DNA of 64,000 nucleotides, from the NCBI RefSeq assembly GCF_005860775.1, contig NZ_VCHQ01000005.1:244521-308520 (forward strand), in the 5' to 3' direction. The first letter of the stretch is position 1, and each line of letters starts with the position of its first letter. The notes beneath the pieces were generated by a model. The model was given only the letters and a program-made list of their open reading frames with translations. It did not search any database and was not told the DNA's origin. A program made the translations under genes and the position numbers. The DNA is from Klebsiella indica. GTDB taxonomy: Bacteria > Pseudomonadota > Gammaproteobacteria > Enterobacterales > Enterobacteriaceae. Positions 10,086 to 19,960 of this stretch are shown one piece after another.

Positions 10086-11405
10086 ATGAATATGACCTCT
10101 CGCCCTACAGAAAAAGATATACCTCGTCAGCGTTGGCTGCGAATTATTCCGCCCATTCTGATTACCTGTATTATTTCTTATATGGACCGCGTGAATATTG
10201 CTTTCGCGATGCCTGGCGGAATGGATGCCGAATTAGGTATTTCCGCCACTATGGCCGGTCTGGCTGGCGGGATTTTCTTCATCGGCTATCTGTTCTTACA
10301 GGTTCCCGGCGGCAAAATCGCCGTTCACGGCAGCGGCAAGAAATTTATCGGCTGGTCGCTGGTTGCCTGGGCGGTTATTTCCGTCCTCACAGGCTTAATC
10401 ACCAACCAGTATCAATTGCTTGCCCTGCGTTTCTTACTGGGTGTGGCGGAAGGCGGCATGCTGCCCGTCGTACTGACGATGATCAGCAACTGGTTCCCGG
10501 ACGCTGAACGCGGTCGTGCGAACGCCATTGTGATTATGTTTGTGCCGATTGCCGGGATTATCACCGCCCCGCTCTCCGGCTGGATAATCACCGTACTCGA
10601 CTGGCGCTGGCTGTTCATTATTGAAGGTCTGCTCTCTCTCGTCGTGCTGGTGCTGTGGGCGTACACCATTTATGACCGGCCGCAGGAAGCCCGCTGGATC
10701 TCCGGGGCGGAAAAAAACTATCTGGTGGAAACCCTTGCCGCAGAACAGAAAGCCATTGCCGGAAGCGAAGTCAAAAACGCCTCTCTCAGCGCGGTCCTTT
10801 CCGACAAAACCATGTGGCAACTTATCGCCCTGAACTTCTTCTATCAGACCGGGATTTACGGTTACACCCTCTGGCTGCCAACCATCCTCAAAGAGCTGAC
10901 CCACAGCAGCATGGGGCAAGTCGGTATGCTCGCCATTTTGCCATACGTCGGTGCGATCGCCGGGATGTTCCTGTTCTCTTTCCTTTCCGACCGCACGGGT
11001 AAACGCAAACTGTTTGTCTGCCTGCCGCTGATTGGCTTCGCCCTGTGCATGTTCCTGTCGGTGGCGCTGAAAAACCAAATCTGGCTGGCCTATGCCGCGC
11101 TGGTCGGCTGCGGCTTCTTCCTGCAATCGGCGGCGGGCGTTTTCTGGACGATCCCGGCACGTCTGTTCAGCGCCGAGATGGCGGGCGGCGCACGCGGCGT
11201 TATCAACGCGCTTGGCAACCTCGGCGGCTTCTGCGGCCCCTACGCGGTTGGCGTACTGATCACGCTGTACAGCAAAGATGCGGGCGTCTATTGCCTGGCG
11301 ATCTCCCTGGCGCTGGCCGCGCTGCTGGCGTTGTTGCTGCCCGCGAAATGCGATGCGGGTTCGACACCGGCAAAGACAATGAGTCCGTGTAAGCACGCCG
11401 CGTAA
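10086..11405 (+). CDS. yiaX2: MFS transporter YiaX2
   Basis: 439-residue inner-membrane permease with about twelve hydrophobic segments, resembling the anion:cation symporter (ACS) branch of the major facilitator superfamily. Seen are YMDRVNIAFAMPGGM in the first transmembrane region, RFLLGVAEGGMLPVV near residue 120, and SDRTGKRKLF in the second half. It replaces the TRAP uptake system YiaMNO of E. coli. By analogy with Klebsiella it should import L-ascorbate-related or diketogulonate-type substrates. It is cotranscribed with yiaK-L-X1 and followed by a double REP element. Confidence 0.87.
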   Translation: MNMTSRPTEKDIPRQRWLRIIPPILITCIISYMDRVNIAFAMPGGMDAELGISATMAGLAGGIFFIGYLFLQVPGGKIAVHGSGKKFIGWSLVAWAVISVLTGLITNQYQLLALRFLLGVAEGGMLPVVLTMISNWFPDAERGRANAIVIMFVPIAGIITAPLSGWIITVLDWRWLFIIEGLLSLVVLVLWAYTIYDRPQEARWISGAEKNYLVETLAAEQKAIAGSEVKNASLSAVLSDKTMWQLIALNFFYQTGIYGYTLWLPTILKELTHSSMGQVGMLAILPYVGAIAGMFLFSFLSDRTGKRKLFVCLPLIGFALCMFLSVALKNQIWLAYAALVGCGFFLQSAAGVFWTIPARLFSAEMAGGARGVINALGNLGGFCGPYAVGVLITLYSKDAGVYCLAISLALAALLALLLPAKCDAGSTPAKTMSPCKHAA

Positions 11406-11408
11406 CAC

Positions 11409-11483
11409 CATGCCCGGGGCGCAGCGCTTACCGGGCCTACAAAACCCGTAGGCCGGATAAGCGTGGCGCCATCCGGCAAAAAT
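11409..11483. repeat. REP pair (BIME) between yiaX2 and lyxK
   Basis: CGCAGCGCTTACCGGGCCTAC and GTAGGCCGGATAAGCGTGGC are arranged head to head and end in GCCATCCGGCAAA. This is a typical BIME with two REP units. Confidence 0.8.
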
Positions 11484-11495
11484 GAGACATGAAAG

Positions 11496-13001
11496 ATGAG
11501 AGAGAAAGAGGCCTTCTGGCTGGGCATCGATTGTGGTGGTACTTATCTGAAAGCCGGTTTGTATGACGCCAAAGGTCATGAGCATGGGATCAACCGGCAG
11601 TCGTTACAGACGGCAACGCCACTGCCGGGTTACGCCGAACGCGACATGCACCAGCTCTGGCAACAGTGTGCAGCCACCATTGCCGGGCTTTTGCAGCGTA
11701 CAGGCATCTCCGGCGAGCAAATTAAAGGCGTCGGTATCTCCGCTCAGGGTAAAGGGCTGTTTCTGCTCGACAGGCAGGATCAGCCGCTGGGCAGCGCCAT
11801 TCTCTCTTCCGACCGCCGGGCGCTAAAGATTGTCCAGCGCTGGCAGCAGGACGGCATTCCTGAACAGCTTTACCCCGTTACCCGCCAGACGCTGTGGACC
11901 GGGCATCCCGCCTCTCTGCTGCGCTGGATTAAAGAGAACGACCCTCAACGTTACGCACAAATTGGCTGCGTGATGATGGGGCATGACTATCTGCGCTGGC
12001 GCTTAACCGGCATAAAAGGGTGCGAAGAGAGCAACATTTCTGAGTCCAACCTCTACAACATGAGCAGCGGGCAGTATGACCCGCGCCTGACCCAATGGTT
12101 GGGCATCAGTGAAATCGACGATACGCTGCCCCCCATTATGGGGTCAGCCGAAATATGCGGGGAGATCACTGCTCAGGCAGCCGCCATCACCGGTCTGAAG
12201 GCGGGCACGCCCGTCGTCGGCGGTCTGTTTGACGTGGTTTCCACCGCGCTCTGCGCCGGTATTGAAGATGAATTCACCCTCAACGCGGTGATGGGCACCT
12301 GGGCGGTGACCAGCGGGATCACCGAGGGGTTGCGCGACCACGAAGCGCACCCTTATGTCTATGGCCGCTACGTCAACGACGGGCAGTACATCGTTCACGA
12401 AGCCAGCCCTACCTCCTCCGGCAATCTTGAATGGTTTACCGCCCAGTGGGGCGAACTCTCTTTTGACGAGATCAACCAGGCCGTCGCCAGCCAACCGAAA
12501 GCGAGCGGCGAGCTCTTTTTCCTGCCGTTTCTGTACGGCAGCAATGCCGGGCTGGAGATGACCTGCGGCTTTTACGGCATGCAGGCGCTGCATACCCGCG
12601 CGCATCTGCTACAGGCCATTTACGAAGGGGTGGTGTTCAGCCACATGACCCATCTCAACCGTATGCGCGAACGCTTTACTGAGGCGCACACCCTGCGCGT
12701 AACCGGCGGCCCGGCGCACTCCGACGTCTGGATGCAGATGCTGGCGGATGTCAGCGGCCTGCGCATCGAACTGCCGCAGGTTGAAGAGACCGGCTGCTTT
12801 GGCGCCGCGCTCGCCGCCCGCGTCGGCACCGGCGTATACCGCAGTTTCAGCGAGGCTCAGCACGCCTTACGGCACCCGGTACGCACGCTGATGCCCGACA
12901 TGGCCGCACACCGTCTTTATCAGCGCAAATACCACCAATACCAGGATTTGATTCAGGCATTACAGGGCTACCACGCCCGCATTAAGGAGCACGCATTATG
13001 A
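11496..13001 (+). CDS. lyxK: L-xylulose/L-lyxose kinase LyxK
   Basis: FGGY-family carbohydrate kinase phosphorylating L-xylulose (and 3-keto-L-gulonate). 501 residues, against 498 in E. coli. It begins with the phosphate-1 motif WLGIDCGGTYLKAGLYD at residues 8-24. Later family blocks include MGHDYLRWRLTG, NAVMGTWAVTSGI and the C-terminal LRVTGGPAHSDVWMQMLADV. The stop overlaps the sgbH start (ATGA), so the two genes are translationally coupled. Its product feeds SgbH, SgbU and SgbE downstream. Confidence 0.96.
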   Translation: MREKEAFWLGIDCGGTYLKAGLYDAKGHEHGINRQSLQTATPLPGYAERDMHQLWQQCAATIAGLLQRTGISGEQIKGVGISAQGKGLFLLDRQDQPLGSAILSSDRRALKIVQRWQQDGIPEQLYPVTRQTLWTGHPASLLRWIKENDPQRYAQIGCVMMGHDYLRWRLTGIKGCEESNISESNLYNMSSGQYDPRLTQWLGISEIDDTLPPIMGSAEICGEITAQAAAITGLKAGTPVVGGLFDVVSTALCAGIEDEFTLNAVMGTWAVTSGITEGLRDHEAHPYVYGRYVNDGQYIVHEASPTSSGNLEWFTAQWGELSFDEINQAVASQPKASGELFFLPFLYGSNAGLEMTCGFYGMQALHTRAHLLQAIYEGVVFSHMTHLNRMRERFTEAHTLRVTGGPAHSDVWMQMLADVSGLRIELPQVEETGCFGAALAARVGTGVYRSFSEAQHALRHPVRTLMPDMAAHRLYQRKYHQYQDLIQALQGYHARIKEHAL

Positions 13002-13660
13002 GCCGACCATTACTGCAACTGGCGCTCGACCACACCAACCTTCAGGCGGCGCTTCGCGATGTCGCCCTGTTACAGAACCACGTCGATATCGTTGAGGCTG
13101 GCACCATCCTCTGCTTAACCGAGGGGCTGGGCGCGGTGAAAGCGCTGCGCGCCCAGTGCCCGGATAAAATCATCGTTGCCGACTGGAAGGTGGCCGATGC
13201 GGGTGAAACGCTCGCGCAGCAGGCTTTTGCCACCGGCGCCAACTGGATGACGATTATCTGTGCGGCGCCGCTCGCCACGGTGGAAAAAGGCCATGCCGTC
13301 GCGCAATCCTGCGGCGGTGAAATTCAGATGGAGCTGTTCGGCAACTGGACGCTGGACGATGCCCGCGCCTGGTATCGCACCGGTGTGCGCCAGGCGATTT
13401 ACCACCGTGGGCGCGACGCGCAGGCCAGCGGACAGCAGTGGGGAGACGCGGATCTGGCACGGATGAAGGCGCTTTCTGATATTGGCCTGGAGCTGTCGAT
13501 TACCGGCGGCATTACGCCTGCCGATCTGCCGTTGTTTAAAGATATTCGCGTCAAAGCATTTATCGCCGGACGCGCGCTGGCAGGGGCGGCGCATCCGGCA
13601 CAGGTTGCTGCCGGGTTCCACACGCAAATTAACGCCATCTGGGGAGAGCAGCATGCGTAA
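12998..13660 (+). CDS. sgbH: 3-keto-L-gulonate-6-phosphate decarboxylase SgbH
   Basis: Mg2+-dependent decarboxylase of the orotidine-monophosphate-decarboxylase suprafamily, forming L-xylulose 5-phosphate. 220 residues. The family catalytic set is visible: Asp11 in LALDHT, Glu33 in DIVEAGT, and Asp62, Lys64 and Asp67 in [18 protein letters not shown] near residue 170 binds phosphate. Called yiaQ in the Klebsiella naming. It overlaps lyxK by 4 bases and sgbU by 8 bases. Confidence 0.97.
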   Translation: MSRPLLQLALDHTNLQAALRDVALLQNHVDIVEAGTILCLTEGLGAVKALRAQCPDKIIVADWKVADAGETLAQQAFATGANWMTIICAAPLATVEKGHAVAQSCGGEIQMELFGNWTLDDARAWYRTGVRQAIYHRGRDAQASGQQWGDADLARMKALSDIGLELSITGGITPADLPLFKDIRVKAFIAGRALAGAAHPAQVAAGFHTQINAIWGEQHA

Positions 13661-14513
13661 TCATCCGTTAGGTATCTATGAAAAAGCGCTGGCAAAAGAC
13701 CTCAGTTGGCCGGAGCGCCTGGTGCTGGCGAAAAGCTGCGCCTTTGACTTTGTCGAAATGTCGGTGGATGAGACCGACGAACGCCTGTCGCGCCTGGACT
13801 GGAGCCCCACGCAGCGGGCGTCGCTGGTGACCGCCATGCTGGAAACCGGCGTGGCCATCCCGTCAATGTGCCTGTCCGCGCATCGTCGCTTTCCCTTCGG
13901 CAGTCGCGATGAAGCCGTACGCCAGCGGGCGCGCGACATCATGACCAAAGCGATTCACCTGGCGCGCGATCTGGGTATCCGCACCATTCAACTGGCGGGT
14001 TATGACGTCTATTACGAAGAACATGACGAAGGTACGCAACAACGCTTTGCCGAAGGGCTGGCGTGGGCGGTGGAGCAAGCCGCAGCAGCGCAGGTGATGC
14101 TGGCGGTGGAGATCATGGACACCGCCTTTATTAACTCCATCAGCAAATGGAAAAAATGGGACGCGCTGCTCGCCTCGCCGTGGTTTAGCGTTTACCCGGA
14201 TGTCGGCAATCTCAGCGCCTGGGGCAACGACGTCGCCGCTGAGCTGAAGCTCGGTATTGACCGCATCGCCGCCATCCACCTGAAAGACACGCAGCCGGTG
14301 ACAGAGAACAGCCCCGGTCAGTTCCGCGACGTGCCGTTCGGCGAAGGGTGCGTGGATTTTGTAGGCATCTTCAAAACGCTGCATGAGCTGAACTACCGTG
14401 GCGCGTTTTTGATTGAGATGTGGACGGAAAAGGCCAAAGAGCCGGTGCTGGAAATTATCCAGGCGCGGCGCTGGATAGAAGCGCGTATGCAGGAAGGAGG
14501 ATTCACATGTTAG
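13653..14513 (+). CDS. sgbU: L-xylulose-5-phosphate 3-epimerase SgbU
   Basis: 286-residue epimerase (yiaR, UlaE-like) converting L-xylulose 5-phosphate to L-ribulose 5-phosphate. It has the xylose-isomerase-like TIM barrel with metal-ligand motifs [35 protein letters not shown] and IHLKDT. The start [16 protein letters not shown] is chosen because it matches the E. coli start and follows GGGGAGAG; the frame is open upstream inside sgbH. It overlaps sgbH and sgbE, pointing to tight translational coupling. Confidence 0.96.
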   Translation: MRNHPLGIYEKALAKDLSWPERLVLAKSCAFDFVEMSVDETDERLSRLDWSPTQRASLVTAMLETGVAIPSMCLSAHRRFPFGSRDEAVRQRARDIMTKAIHLARDLGIRTIQLAGYDVYYEEHDEGTQQRFAEGLAWAVEQAAAAQVMLAVEIMDTAFINSISKWKKWDALLASPWFSVYPDVGNLSAWGNDVAAELKLGIDRIAAIHLKDTQPVTENSPGQFRDVPFGEGCVDFVGIFKTLHELNYRGAFLIEMWTEKAKEPVLEIIQARRWIEARMQEGGFTC

Positions 14514-15205
14514 AGCAGTTAAAAGCCGAGGTGCTGGCAGCCAATCTGGCGCTTCCGGCACACCATCTGGTGACATTCACCTGGGGTAACGTCAGCGCCG
14601 TCGATGAAACGCGAAAACTGATGGTCATTAAACCTTCCGGCGTTGAATATGACGTCATGACCGCCGACGATATGGTGGTGGTGGAGATCGCCAGCGGCAA
14701 GGTCGTTGAAGGCAGCAAAAAGCCCTCGTCCGATACGCCGACGCATCTGGCGCTCTATCGTCGTTATCCGCAGATCGGCGGAATTGTACATACCCATTCC
14801 CGCCATGCAACGATCTGGTCGCAGGCGGGTCTTGACCTGCCCGCCTGGGGCACCACGCATGCCGACTATTTCTATGGCGCAATCCCCTGTACCCGGCTGA
14901 TGACCGTGGAGGAAATTAAAGGGGAATACGAATACCAGACGGGCGAGGTAATCATCAAAACTTTTGAAGAACGCGGTCTGAACCCAATGCAGATCCCGGC
15001 GGTATTAGTCCATTCACACGGGCCATTCGCCTGGGGGAAAGACGCCGCTGACGCCGTGCATAACGCCGTGGTGCTTGAGGAGTGCGCCTATATGGGGCTG
15101 TTTTCCCGCCAGCTCACGCCGCAGCTACCGGATATGCAGCCAGAATTGCTCGACAAACATTATCTGCGTAAACACGGCGCGAACGCCTATTACGGGCAAA
15201 ACTGA
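14507..15205 (+). CDS. sgbE: L-ribulose-5-phosphate 4-epimerase SgbE
   Basis: Class II aldolase/epimerase family (AraD/UlaF relatives), converting L-ribulose 5-phosphate to D-xylulose 5-phosphate for entry into the pentose phosphate pathway. 232 residues. The Zn ligand motif [14 protein letters not shown] and the downstream [11 protein letters not shown] are present, as are the phosphate-binding TWGNVSA and IKPSGVEYD. The start follows AGGAAGGAGG and overlaps sgbU by 7 bases. It is the last gene of the yia operon (yiaS in the Klebsiella order). Confidence 0.96.
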   Translation: MLEQLKAEVLAANLALPAHHLVTFTWGNVSAVDETRKLMVIKPSGVEYDVMTADDMVVVEIASGKVVEGSKKPSSDTPTHLALYRRYPQIGGIVHTHSRHATIWSQAGLDLPAWGTTHADYFYGAIPCTRLMTVEEIKGEYEYQTGEVIIKTFEERGLNPMQIPAVLVHSHGPFAWGKDAADAVHNAVVLEECAYMGLFSRQLTPQLPDMQPELLDKHYLRKHGANAYYGQN

Positions 15206-15321
15206 TGCCCGCAGAAGCTTCTCCTGGACAGGACTACAGGCAATATCTGGATTCGTGGGTAAAACAAGGCCCCACTCGCTGTTCGGTAGAAGTGTAGGGA
15301 CTATCTACATCTAAACTCTCA

Positions 15322-15342
15322 GCCTCCTCTACAAAAGGAGGC
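15322..15342. terminator. Hairpin between sgbE and the AraC-type gene
   Basis: GCCTCCT at 15322-15328 pairs with AGGAGGC at 15336-15342, between the convergent 3' ends. There is no clear T-run, so it may be a weak or rho-assisted terminator. Confidence 0.45.
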
Positions 15343-15347
15343 ATCAC

Positions 15348-16163
15348 CTACGCCGAATTCACATGCTCTTTGCAGTAAAGACGCTTCCACGCTGCCGGAG
15401 TCAGACTGGTGTGCTTGCGGAAAATTTTGCGGAAATAGCCGACGTCATTAAAACCACATTTCGTCGCCACCTCCGTAAGTGATAAGGAATCACTGATAAG
15501 CAGCTTTTCCGCTGCCCTCACCCGCTGACGGTGCAGCGCTTCAGTTAACGTCAGACGGAAAACATGACGATAAACACGTCCCAGATAATCAGCATTACAG
15601 TGCAACTCTTTCGCTAGCGTCGAAGCGGAAATGGGCAGATGAAACTGAGTAAGAATAATTTGCTGCGCTTTCCATGCCAGCGCATTACCGGGAGTATCAA
15701 TGGGTTGTTCACTTGCTGCCGCCGAAATTTGCTGCAGAATTAACAACAAGATCAATTCCAGCGCGACGCTACGATGAATATTTTCCTGTTCGCGTAAGAA
15801 TTGCCGGAACAGTGAAATAATATACTGAGGCTCACTGACTCGCGTGTGCTGCCGGATAGATAGCAATGGTTCAGGTAATGAAGTGTGTCCTTCAGTCGTT
15901 ACTTCAAAATGCAGCCAGTAGAATTTTAAATCTGCCGGAAATTGCCCGATACCAACATGTAAACGTTGCGGCCAGAGTAGCAAACTTTCTCCGGAACTCA
16001 CGCTAAAAACAGTGTTGTTTTCGCGAATCGTTAATATCCCTTTTTCGACAAAAATTATTTCCCAGGAATGAAGCTGGCGCGCCGGATGGCTACCGATACC
16101 GCGGGAAATAAACAACCCGCCGTTTTGTACCTTAACCGGAAGAAACATGGATAATTCAAGCAT
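15348..16163 (-). CDS. AraC-family regulator of the GPH/GH127 module
   Basis: 271 residues. The N-terminal part resembles an AraC cupin sensor domain (HSWEIIFVEKGILTIREN, then GESLLLWPQRLHVGIG). The C-terminal ~100 residues form the double helix-turn-helix: ISASTLAKELHCNADYLGRV and LSLTEVATKCGFNDVGYFRK, ending in FRKHTSLTPAAWKR. It is divergent from the sugar symporter and glycosidase genes and is therefore likely their activator, responding to the imported sugar. No E. coli orthologue stands at this position. The specific ligand cannot be read from sequence. Confidence 0.88.
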   Translation of the reverse strand: MLELSMFLPVKVQNGGLFISRGIGSHPARQLHSWEIIFVEKGILTIRENNTVFSVSSGESLLLWPQRLHVGIGQFPADLKFYWLHFEVTTEGHTSLPEPLLSIRQHTRVSEPQYIISLFRQFLREQENIHRSVALELILLLILQQISAAASEQPIDTPGNALAWKAQQIILTQFHLPISASTLAKELHCNADYLGRVYRHVFRLTLTEALHRQRVRAAEKLLISDSLSLTEVATKCGFNDVGYFRKIFRKHTSLTPAAWKRLYCKEHVNSA

Positions 16164-16221
16164 AGATATTCAATTTTCCGCTTTCCGCATCATAAAAAAC
16201 CCTGATTATCTTTGATTATTC

Positions 16222-16236
16222 ACGCTAAAATAGCGT
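16222..16236. promoter_or_regulatory. Palindrome in the AraC-GPH divergent region
   Basis: ACGCTA-AAA-TAGCGT is a perfect 15-base inverted repeat 59 bases before the AraC-type start and 181 bases before the transporter start. Candidate regulator binding site; no experimental analogue known to me. Confidence 0.35.
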
Positions 16237-16416
16237 TATCCTGGATCAAAATCACACTTTTTTAATTAAGTCGGAATCGTCATCTTTTTATACTTTTTCA
16301 TTCCCTTGTTGCTCACAATATTTAGTGCAGAATAAATAGCGTACTTTGCAAATTACACAATAAAAGCCCGCATCTCAGCGGGATGATTTTCCGCACATCA
16401 CATCCGGGAGTTATTT

Positions 16417-17817
16417 ATGACTTCGGCTCCGATTACGACAAACGATTTGGCACAACGTGCTCAGGACGACAAATTATCCCTCCGCGAAAAAATCGGTTAT
16501 GGATTAGGCGATGCGGGCGGGACAATCATTACCTGCCTGATCATGAACTTTCTGACTTTTTTCTACACTGATGTTTTTGGCCTGACGCCCGCGCTAGTCG
16601 GGACTCTGTTTCTGGCCCTGCGCGTTTTTGACGCCATTTCCGACCCCATCATGGGCGTACTGGCTGACCGAACCCAAAGCCGCTGGGGGCGCTTTCGTCC
16701 CTGGCAATTGTGGATCGCATTACCCATTGGCGTTATCGGCGTCCTGACGTTTACCGTGCCTGACGCCGGTATGGGGATGAAGATCGCCTGGGCATTCGGC
16801 ACCTATTTGCTGCTGTCGGTGAGCTATACCGCGATAAACGTGCCGTACTGCGCGCTAATCAACACCATGACCACTCGTCATACCGAGGTTATCTCATGCC
16901 AGGCATGGCGTTTTGTCCTGTGCGGCGTAGCGGGTTTTTTGGTCTCCGTTGGACTTCCCTGGCTGGTAAAGGCGCTTGGCCACGGTAATACCGCCCAGGG
17001 TTATCAGTATGGCGTCGGCGTACTCTGTGCCATTGCGGTGGTGATGTTCCTGTGCTGTTTCTTCTGGGTTCGTGAACGCGTCTCGCTGGACGTGATGGGT
17101 AAGTTTACCCTGCGCGAACATATCGCCGGGTTGCGTAAGAACGACCAGCTACTGCTGATGCTGGTGATGTCGTTTTTGCTGATCAACGTCTTTAATATCC
17201 GCGGCGGCGGCTACATGTACTTTATTACCTACGTACTGGGAGGTTCTACCGGTTATACCTCCCTGTTTTTCACCATGGTGACCTTCGCATCAATTTTCGG
17301 CTCGGTCATCATCAATCTGCTGTCACGCCGCTTTGATACCGTCAAACTCTACTATTACACCAACCTGGTATTAGCAGTGATAGCCATCATGATGTGGTTT
17401 TTGCCAACTGGCCCGGCATACCAGGCCCTGTGGCTGATAGTCATCCTCGGCAACGGCATTATTCTCGGCTTCACCCTACCGCTGCACTTTTCGCTGATGG
17501 CCTTCTCCGACGACTACGGCGAATGGAAAACCGGCGTACGCTCTTCAGGCATGAACTTCGCCTTTAATCTGTTCTTCATCAAGCTGGCATGGGCCTCCAG
17601 TGCCGGCATTATCAGTCTTGTCTTTATCTACGTGGCATATCATCCGGGAGTAGCCAACCAAACGGCATTATCGCTGACCGGCATCACCTCAATGGAAACC
17701 CTTCTGCCTGCTCTGTTCCATCTGCTGCTGGCTTTTTCCATTCGTGCCTGCAAGCTCAATAATCCTATGATGGCGCGCATTTCCAGCGACCTGCGCACGC
17801 GTCACGTTCAGTCTTAA
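16417..17817 (+). CDS. GPH-family glycoside:cation symporter
   Basis: 466-residue inner-membrane transporter of the glycoside-pentoside-hexuronide (MelB/XylP/YicJ) family. The N-terminus carries the family motif region [13 protein letters not shown] and [31 protein letters not shown] follows. About twelve hydrophobic segments are visible. The start has CGGGAG eight bases upstream. Ten bases separate it from the GH127 gene, so the two form one operon in which the symporter probably imports the intact oligosaccharide or glycoside that the enzyme then cuts inside the cell. Confidence 0.9.
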   Translation: MTSAPITTNDLAQRAQDDKLSLREKIGYGLGDAGGTIITCLIMNFLTFFYTDVFGLTPALVGTLFLALRVFDAISDPIMGVLADRTQSRWGRFRPWQLWIALPIGVIGVLTFTVPDAGMGMKIAWAFGTYLLLSVSYTAINVPYCALINTMTTRHTEVISCQAWRFVLCGVAGFLVSVGLPWLVKALGHGNTAQGYQYGVGVLCAIAVVMFLCCFFWVRERVSLDVMGKFTLREHIAGLRKNDQLLLMLVMSFLLINVFNIRGGGYMYFITYVLGGSTGYTSLFFTMVTFASIFGSVIINLLSRRFDTVKLYYYTNLVLAVIAIMMWFLPTGPAYQALWLIVILGNGIILGFTLPLHFSLMAFSDDYGEWKTGVRSSGMNFAFNLFFIKLAWASSAGIISLVFIYVAYHPGVANQTALSLTGITSMETLLPALFHLLLAFSIRACKLNNPMMARISSDLRTRHVQS

Positions 17818-17827
17818 GGAGTCTGTC

Positions 17828-19783
17828 ATGTCTGTTACGGAAGTCGATCTGCACAAACTGAAAATCAATGACCCGTTTCTCGGCCAGTACCAACAACTGG
17901 TGCGTGATGTGGTGATTCCCTATCAGTGGGATGCACTTAATGATCGCATCCCGGAAGCTGATCCGAGCCATGCGATAGAAAATTTCCGTATCGCCGCCGG
18001 ACTACAGGGCGGGGAATTTTACGGCATGGTCTTTCAGGATAGCGATGTGGCCAAATGGCTCGAGGCCGTCGCCTGGTCACTGTGCCAGAAGCCGGACGTC
18101 GGGCTTGAAAAGACCGCCGATGAAGTCATTGAGCTCATCGCTGCCGCCCAGTGCGAAGATGGCTATCTGAATACCTACTTTACGGTTAAAGCGCCAACGG
18201 AGCGTTGGACTAACCTCGCTGAGTGCCACGAACTGTATTGCGCCGGGCATATGATTGAAGCGGGCGTCGCCTTCTTCCAGGCCACCGGCAAACGCCGTTT
18301 GCTGGAAGTGGTCTGTCGGCTGGCGGATCATATTGACCGCATATTTGGCTCCGGCGAGAACCAGTTACACGGCTACCCTGGACACCCGGAAATCGAGCTG
18401 GCGTTGATGCGTCTGTACGATGTAACTCAGGAGCCGCGCTACATGGCGCTGGTGAACTACTTTGTTGAGGCGCGTGGAACGCAGCCGCATTTTTACGATA
18501 TCGAATATGAAAAACGCGGTAAAACATCCTACTGGCACACCTACGGCCCGGCATGGATGATAAAAGATAAACCCTACAGCCAGGCGCATGAACCGCTCTC
18601 CAGGCAAACTGTCGCCATCGGCCATGCGGTTCGCTTTGTCTACCTGATGACCGGTGTTGCCCATCTTGCTCGTTTAAATCAGGATGAAGGCAAACGTCAG
18701 GATTGCCTGCGACTGTGGAAAAATATGGCTCAGCGTCAGTTGTATATCACCGGTGGTATAGGTTCGCAAAGCAGCGGGGAAGCCTTCAGTTGTGACTACG
18801 ATCTGCCAAACGACACGGTGTATGCGGAAAGCTGCGCCTCCATCGGCCTGATGATGTTTGCCCGCCGGATGGTAGAAATGGAGGCTGACAGCCAGTACGC
18901 CGATGTGATGGAACGCGCGCTGTATAACACTGTGCTCGGCGGAATGGCGCTCGACGGTAAACATTTCTTCTACGTGAATCCTCTGGAGGTGCATCCGAAA
19001 TCGTTAAAATTTAATCATATTTACGATCACGTAAAGCCCGTTCGCCAGCGCTGGTTCGGCTGTGCCTGCTGTCCACCGAATATCGCCCGCGTGCTAACCT
19101 CGCTGGGACACTATATCTACACGCCACATAAAGACGCGCTATACATCAATTTGTATGTCGGCAACAATGCTGAGATCCCGGTAAACGATGGAACGCTGCG
19201 CCTACGTATCAACGGTAACTATCCGTGGCAGGGGCAGGTAAAAATTGTCATCGACTCATCCTCACCGATCACGCATACCCTGGCACTGCGTCTGCCGGAC
19301 TGGTGTACGAATGCAAAGGTAACGCTGAACGGAGTGGAGGTTGCGCAAGATATACGTAAGGGCTATCTGCACATTACCCGAACCTGGCAAGAAGGCGATA
19401 CGCTTCTGTTAACACTGCCAATGCCGGTACGCCGCGTGTACGGCAACCCACTGCTGCGCCATGTGGCTGGTAAAGTTGCTATTCAGCGCGGACCGCTGGT
19501 CTATTGCCTCGAACAGGCAGATAACGGCGAGGAATTGCACAATCTGTGGTTACCAAAAGAGAGTGATTTCCAGGTCTTCGAAGGCAAAGGGCTATTTGCA
19601 CACAAAATGCTGATACAGGCGGAAGGCGTGAAGCAGAGCGTTGCCGATGCGCAACAGAAGACCTTATGGCACTACGATAACACGCCATCTTCCCGCCAGC
19701 CACAAACGCTGACGTTCATCCCCTGGTTCAGTTGGGCCAACCGTGGCGAGGGGGAAATGCGTATCTGGGTTAATGAAGAGTGA
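17828..19783 (+). CDS. GH127-type beta-L-arabinofuranosidase (cytoplasmic)
   Basis: 651 residues, formerly annotated as DUF1680. It matches the HypBA1 family by its Zn-thiolate active site: Glu318 in SSGEAF, Glu334 and Cys336 in YAESCAS, and the cysteine pair Cys414-Cys415 in GCACCPPN. These correspond to HypBA1 Glu322, Glu338, Cys340, Cys417 and Cys418 with a constant small offset. An (alpha/alpha)6-like region is followed by C-terminal beta domains. There is no signal peptide, so it should act on substrate imported by the adjacent symporter. AAGGAG supports the start. True substrate (arabinofuranoside or related pentoside) is inferred. Confidence 0.88.
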   Translation: MSVTEVDLHKLKINDPFLGQYQQLVRDVVIPYQWDALNDRIPEADPSHAIENFRIAAGLQGGEFYGMVFQDSDVAKWLEAVAWSLCQKPDVGLEKTADEVIELIAAAQCEDGYLNTYFTVKAPTERWTNLAECHELYCAGHMIEAGVAFFQATGKRRLLEVVCRLADHIDRIFGSGENQLHGYPGHPEIELALMRLYDVTQEPRYMALVNYFVEARGTQPHFYDIEYEKRGKTSYWHTYGPAWMIKDKPYSQAHEPLSRQTVAIGHAVRFVYLMTGVAHLARLNQDEGKRQDCLRLWKNMAQRQLYITGGIGSQSSGEAFSCDYDLPNDTVYAESCASIGLMMFARRMVEMEADSQYADVMERALYNTVLGGMALDGKHFFYVNPLEVHPKSLKFNHIYDHVKPVRQRWFGCACCPPNIARVLTSLGHYIYTPHKDALYINLYVGNNAEIPVNDGTLRLRINGNYPWQGQVKIVIDSSSPITHTLALRLPDWCTNAKVTLNGVEVAQDIRKGYLHITRTWQEGDTLLLTLPMPVRRVYGNPLLRHVAGKVAIQRGPLVYCLEQADNGEELHNLWLPKESDFQVFEGKGLFAHKMLIQAEGVKQSVADAQQKTLWHYDNTPSSRQPQTLTFIPWFSWANRGEGEMRIWVNEE

Positions 19784-19794
19784 TAATTTAGCGT

Positions 19795-19885
19795 GCCGGA
19801 TAAGCGCTTAGCAATATTTGGCCAGTGGCATTTTCTCTACAAGCCTGATATGCGATTCGCTATCAGGCATTTCAGGCTTACCGGG
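19795..19885. repeat. REP-like sequence after the GH127 gene
   Basis: GTGCCGGATAAGCGCTTAGC and GCCTGATATGCGATTCGC-TATCAGGC followed by AGGCTTACCGGG: degenerate REP/BIME palindromes between two convergent genes. Confidence 0.55.
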
Positions 19886-19923
19886 TTTTCCCCCTGGCAA
19901 ATTAAGGTGCTTGCTTAACTTTC

Positions 19924-19952
19924 CCCCTGACGGACACGCCGTCCGCCAGGGG
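19924..19952 (-). terminator. aldB terminator hairpin
   Basis: CCCCTGACGGAC at 19924-19935 pairs with GTCCGCCAGGGG at 19941-19952, just past the aldB 3' end. Only a short T-rich tail follows on the minus strand. Confidence 0.6.
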
Positions 19953-19960
19953 CTTCACGC

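Noticed and set aside
10434..11585. 383-codon open frame antisense to yiaX2
   Set aside because: Low-complexity Arg/Gln/Gly-rich translation, typical of the reverse of a membrane-protein gene.
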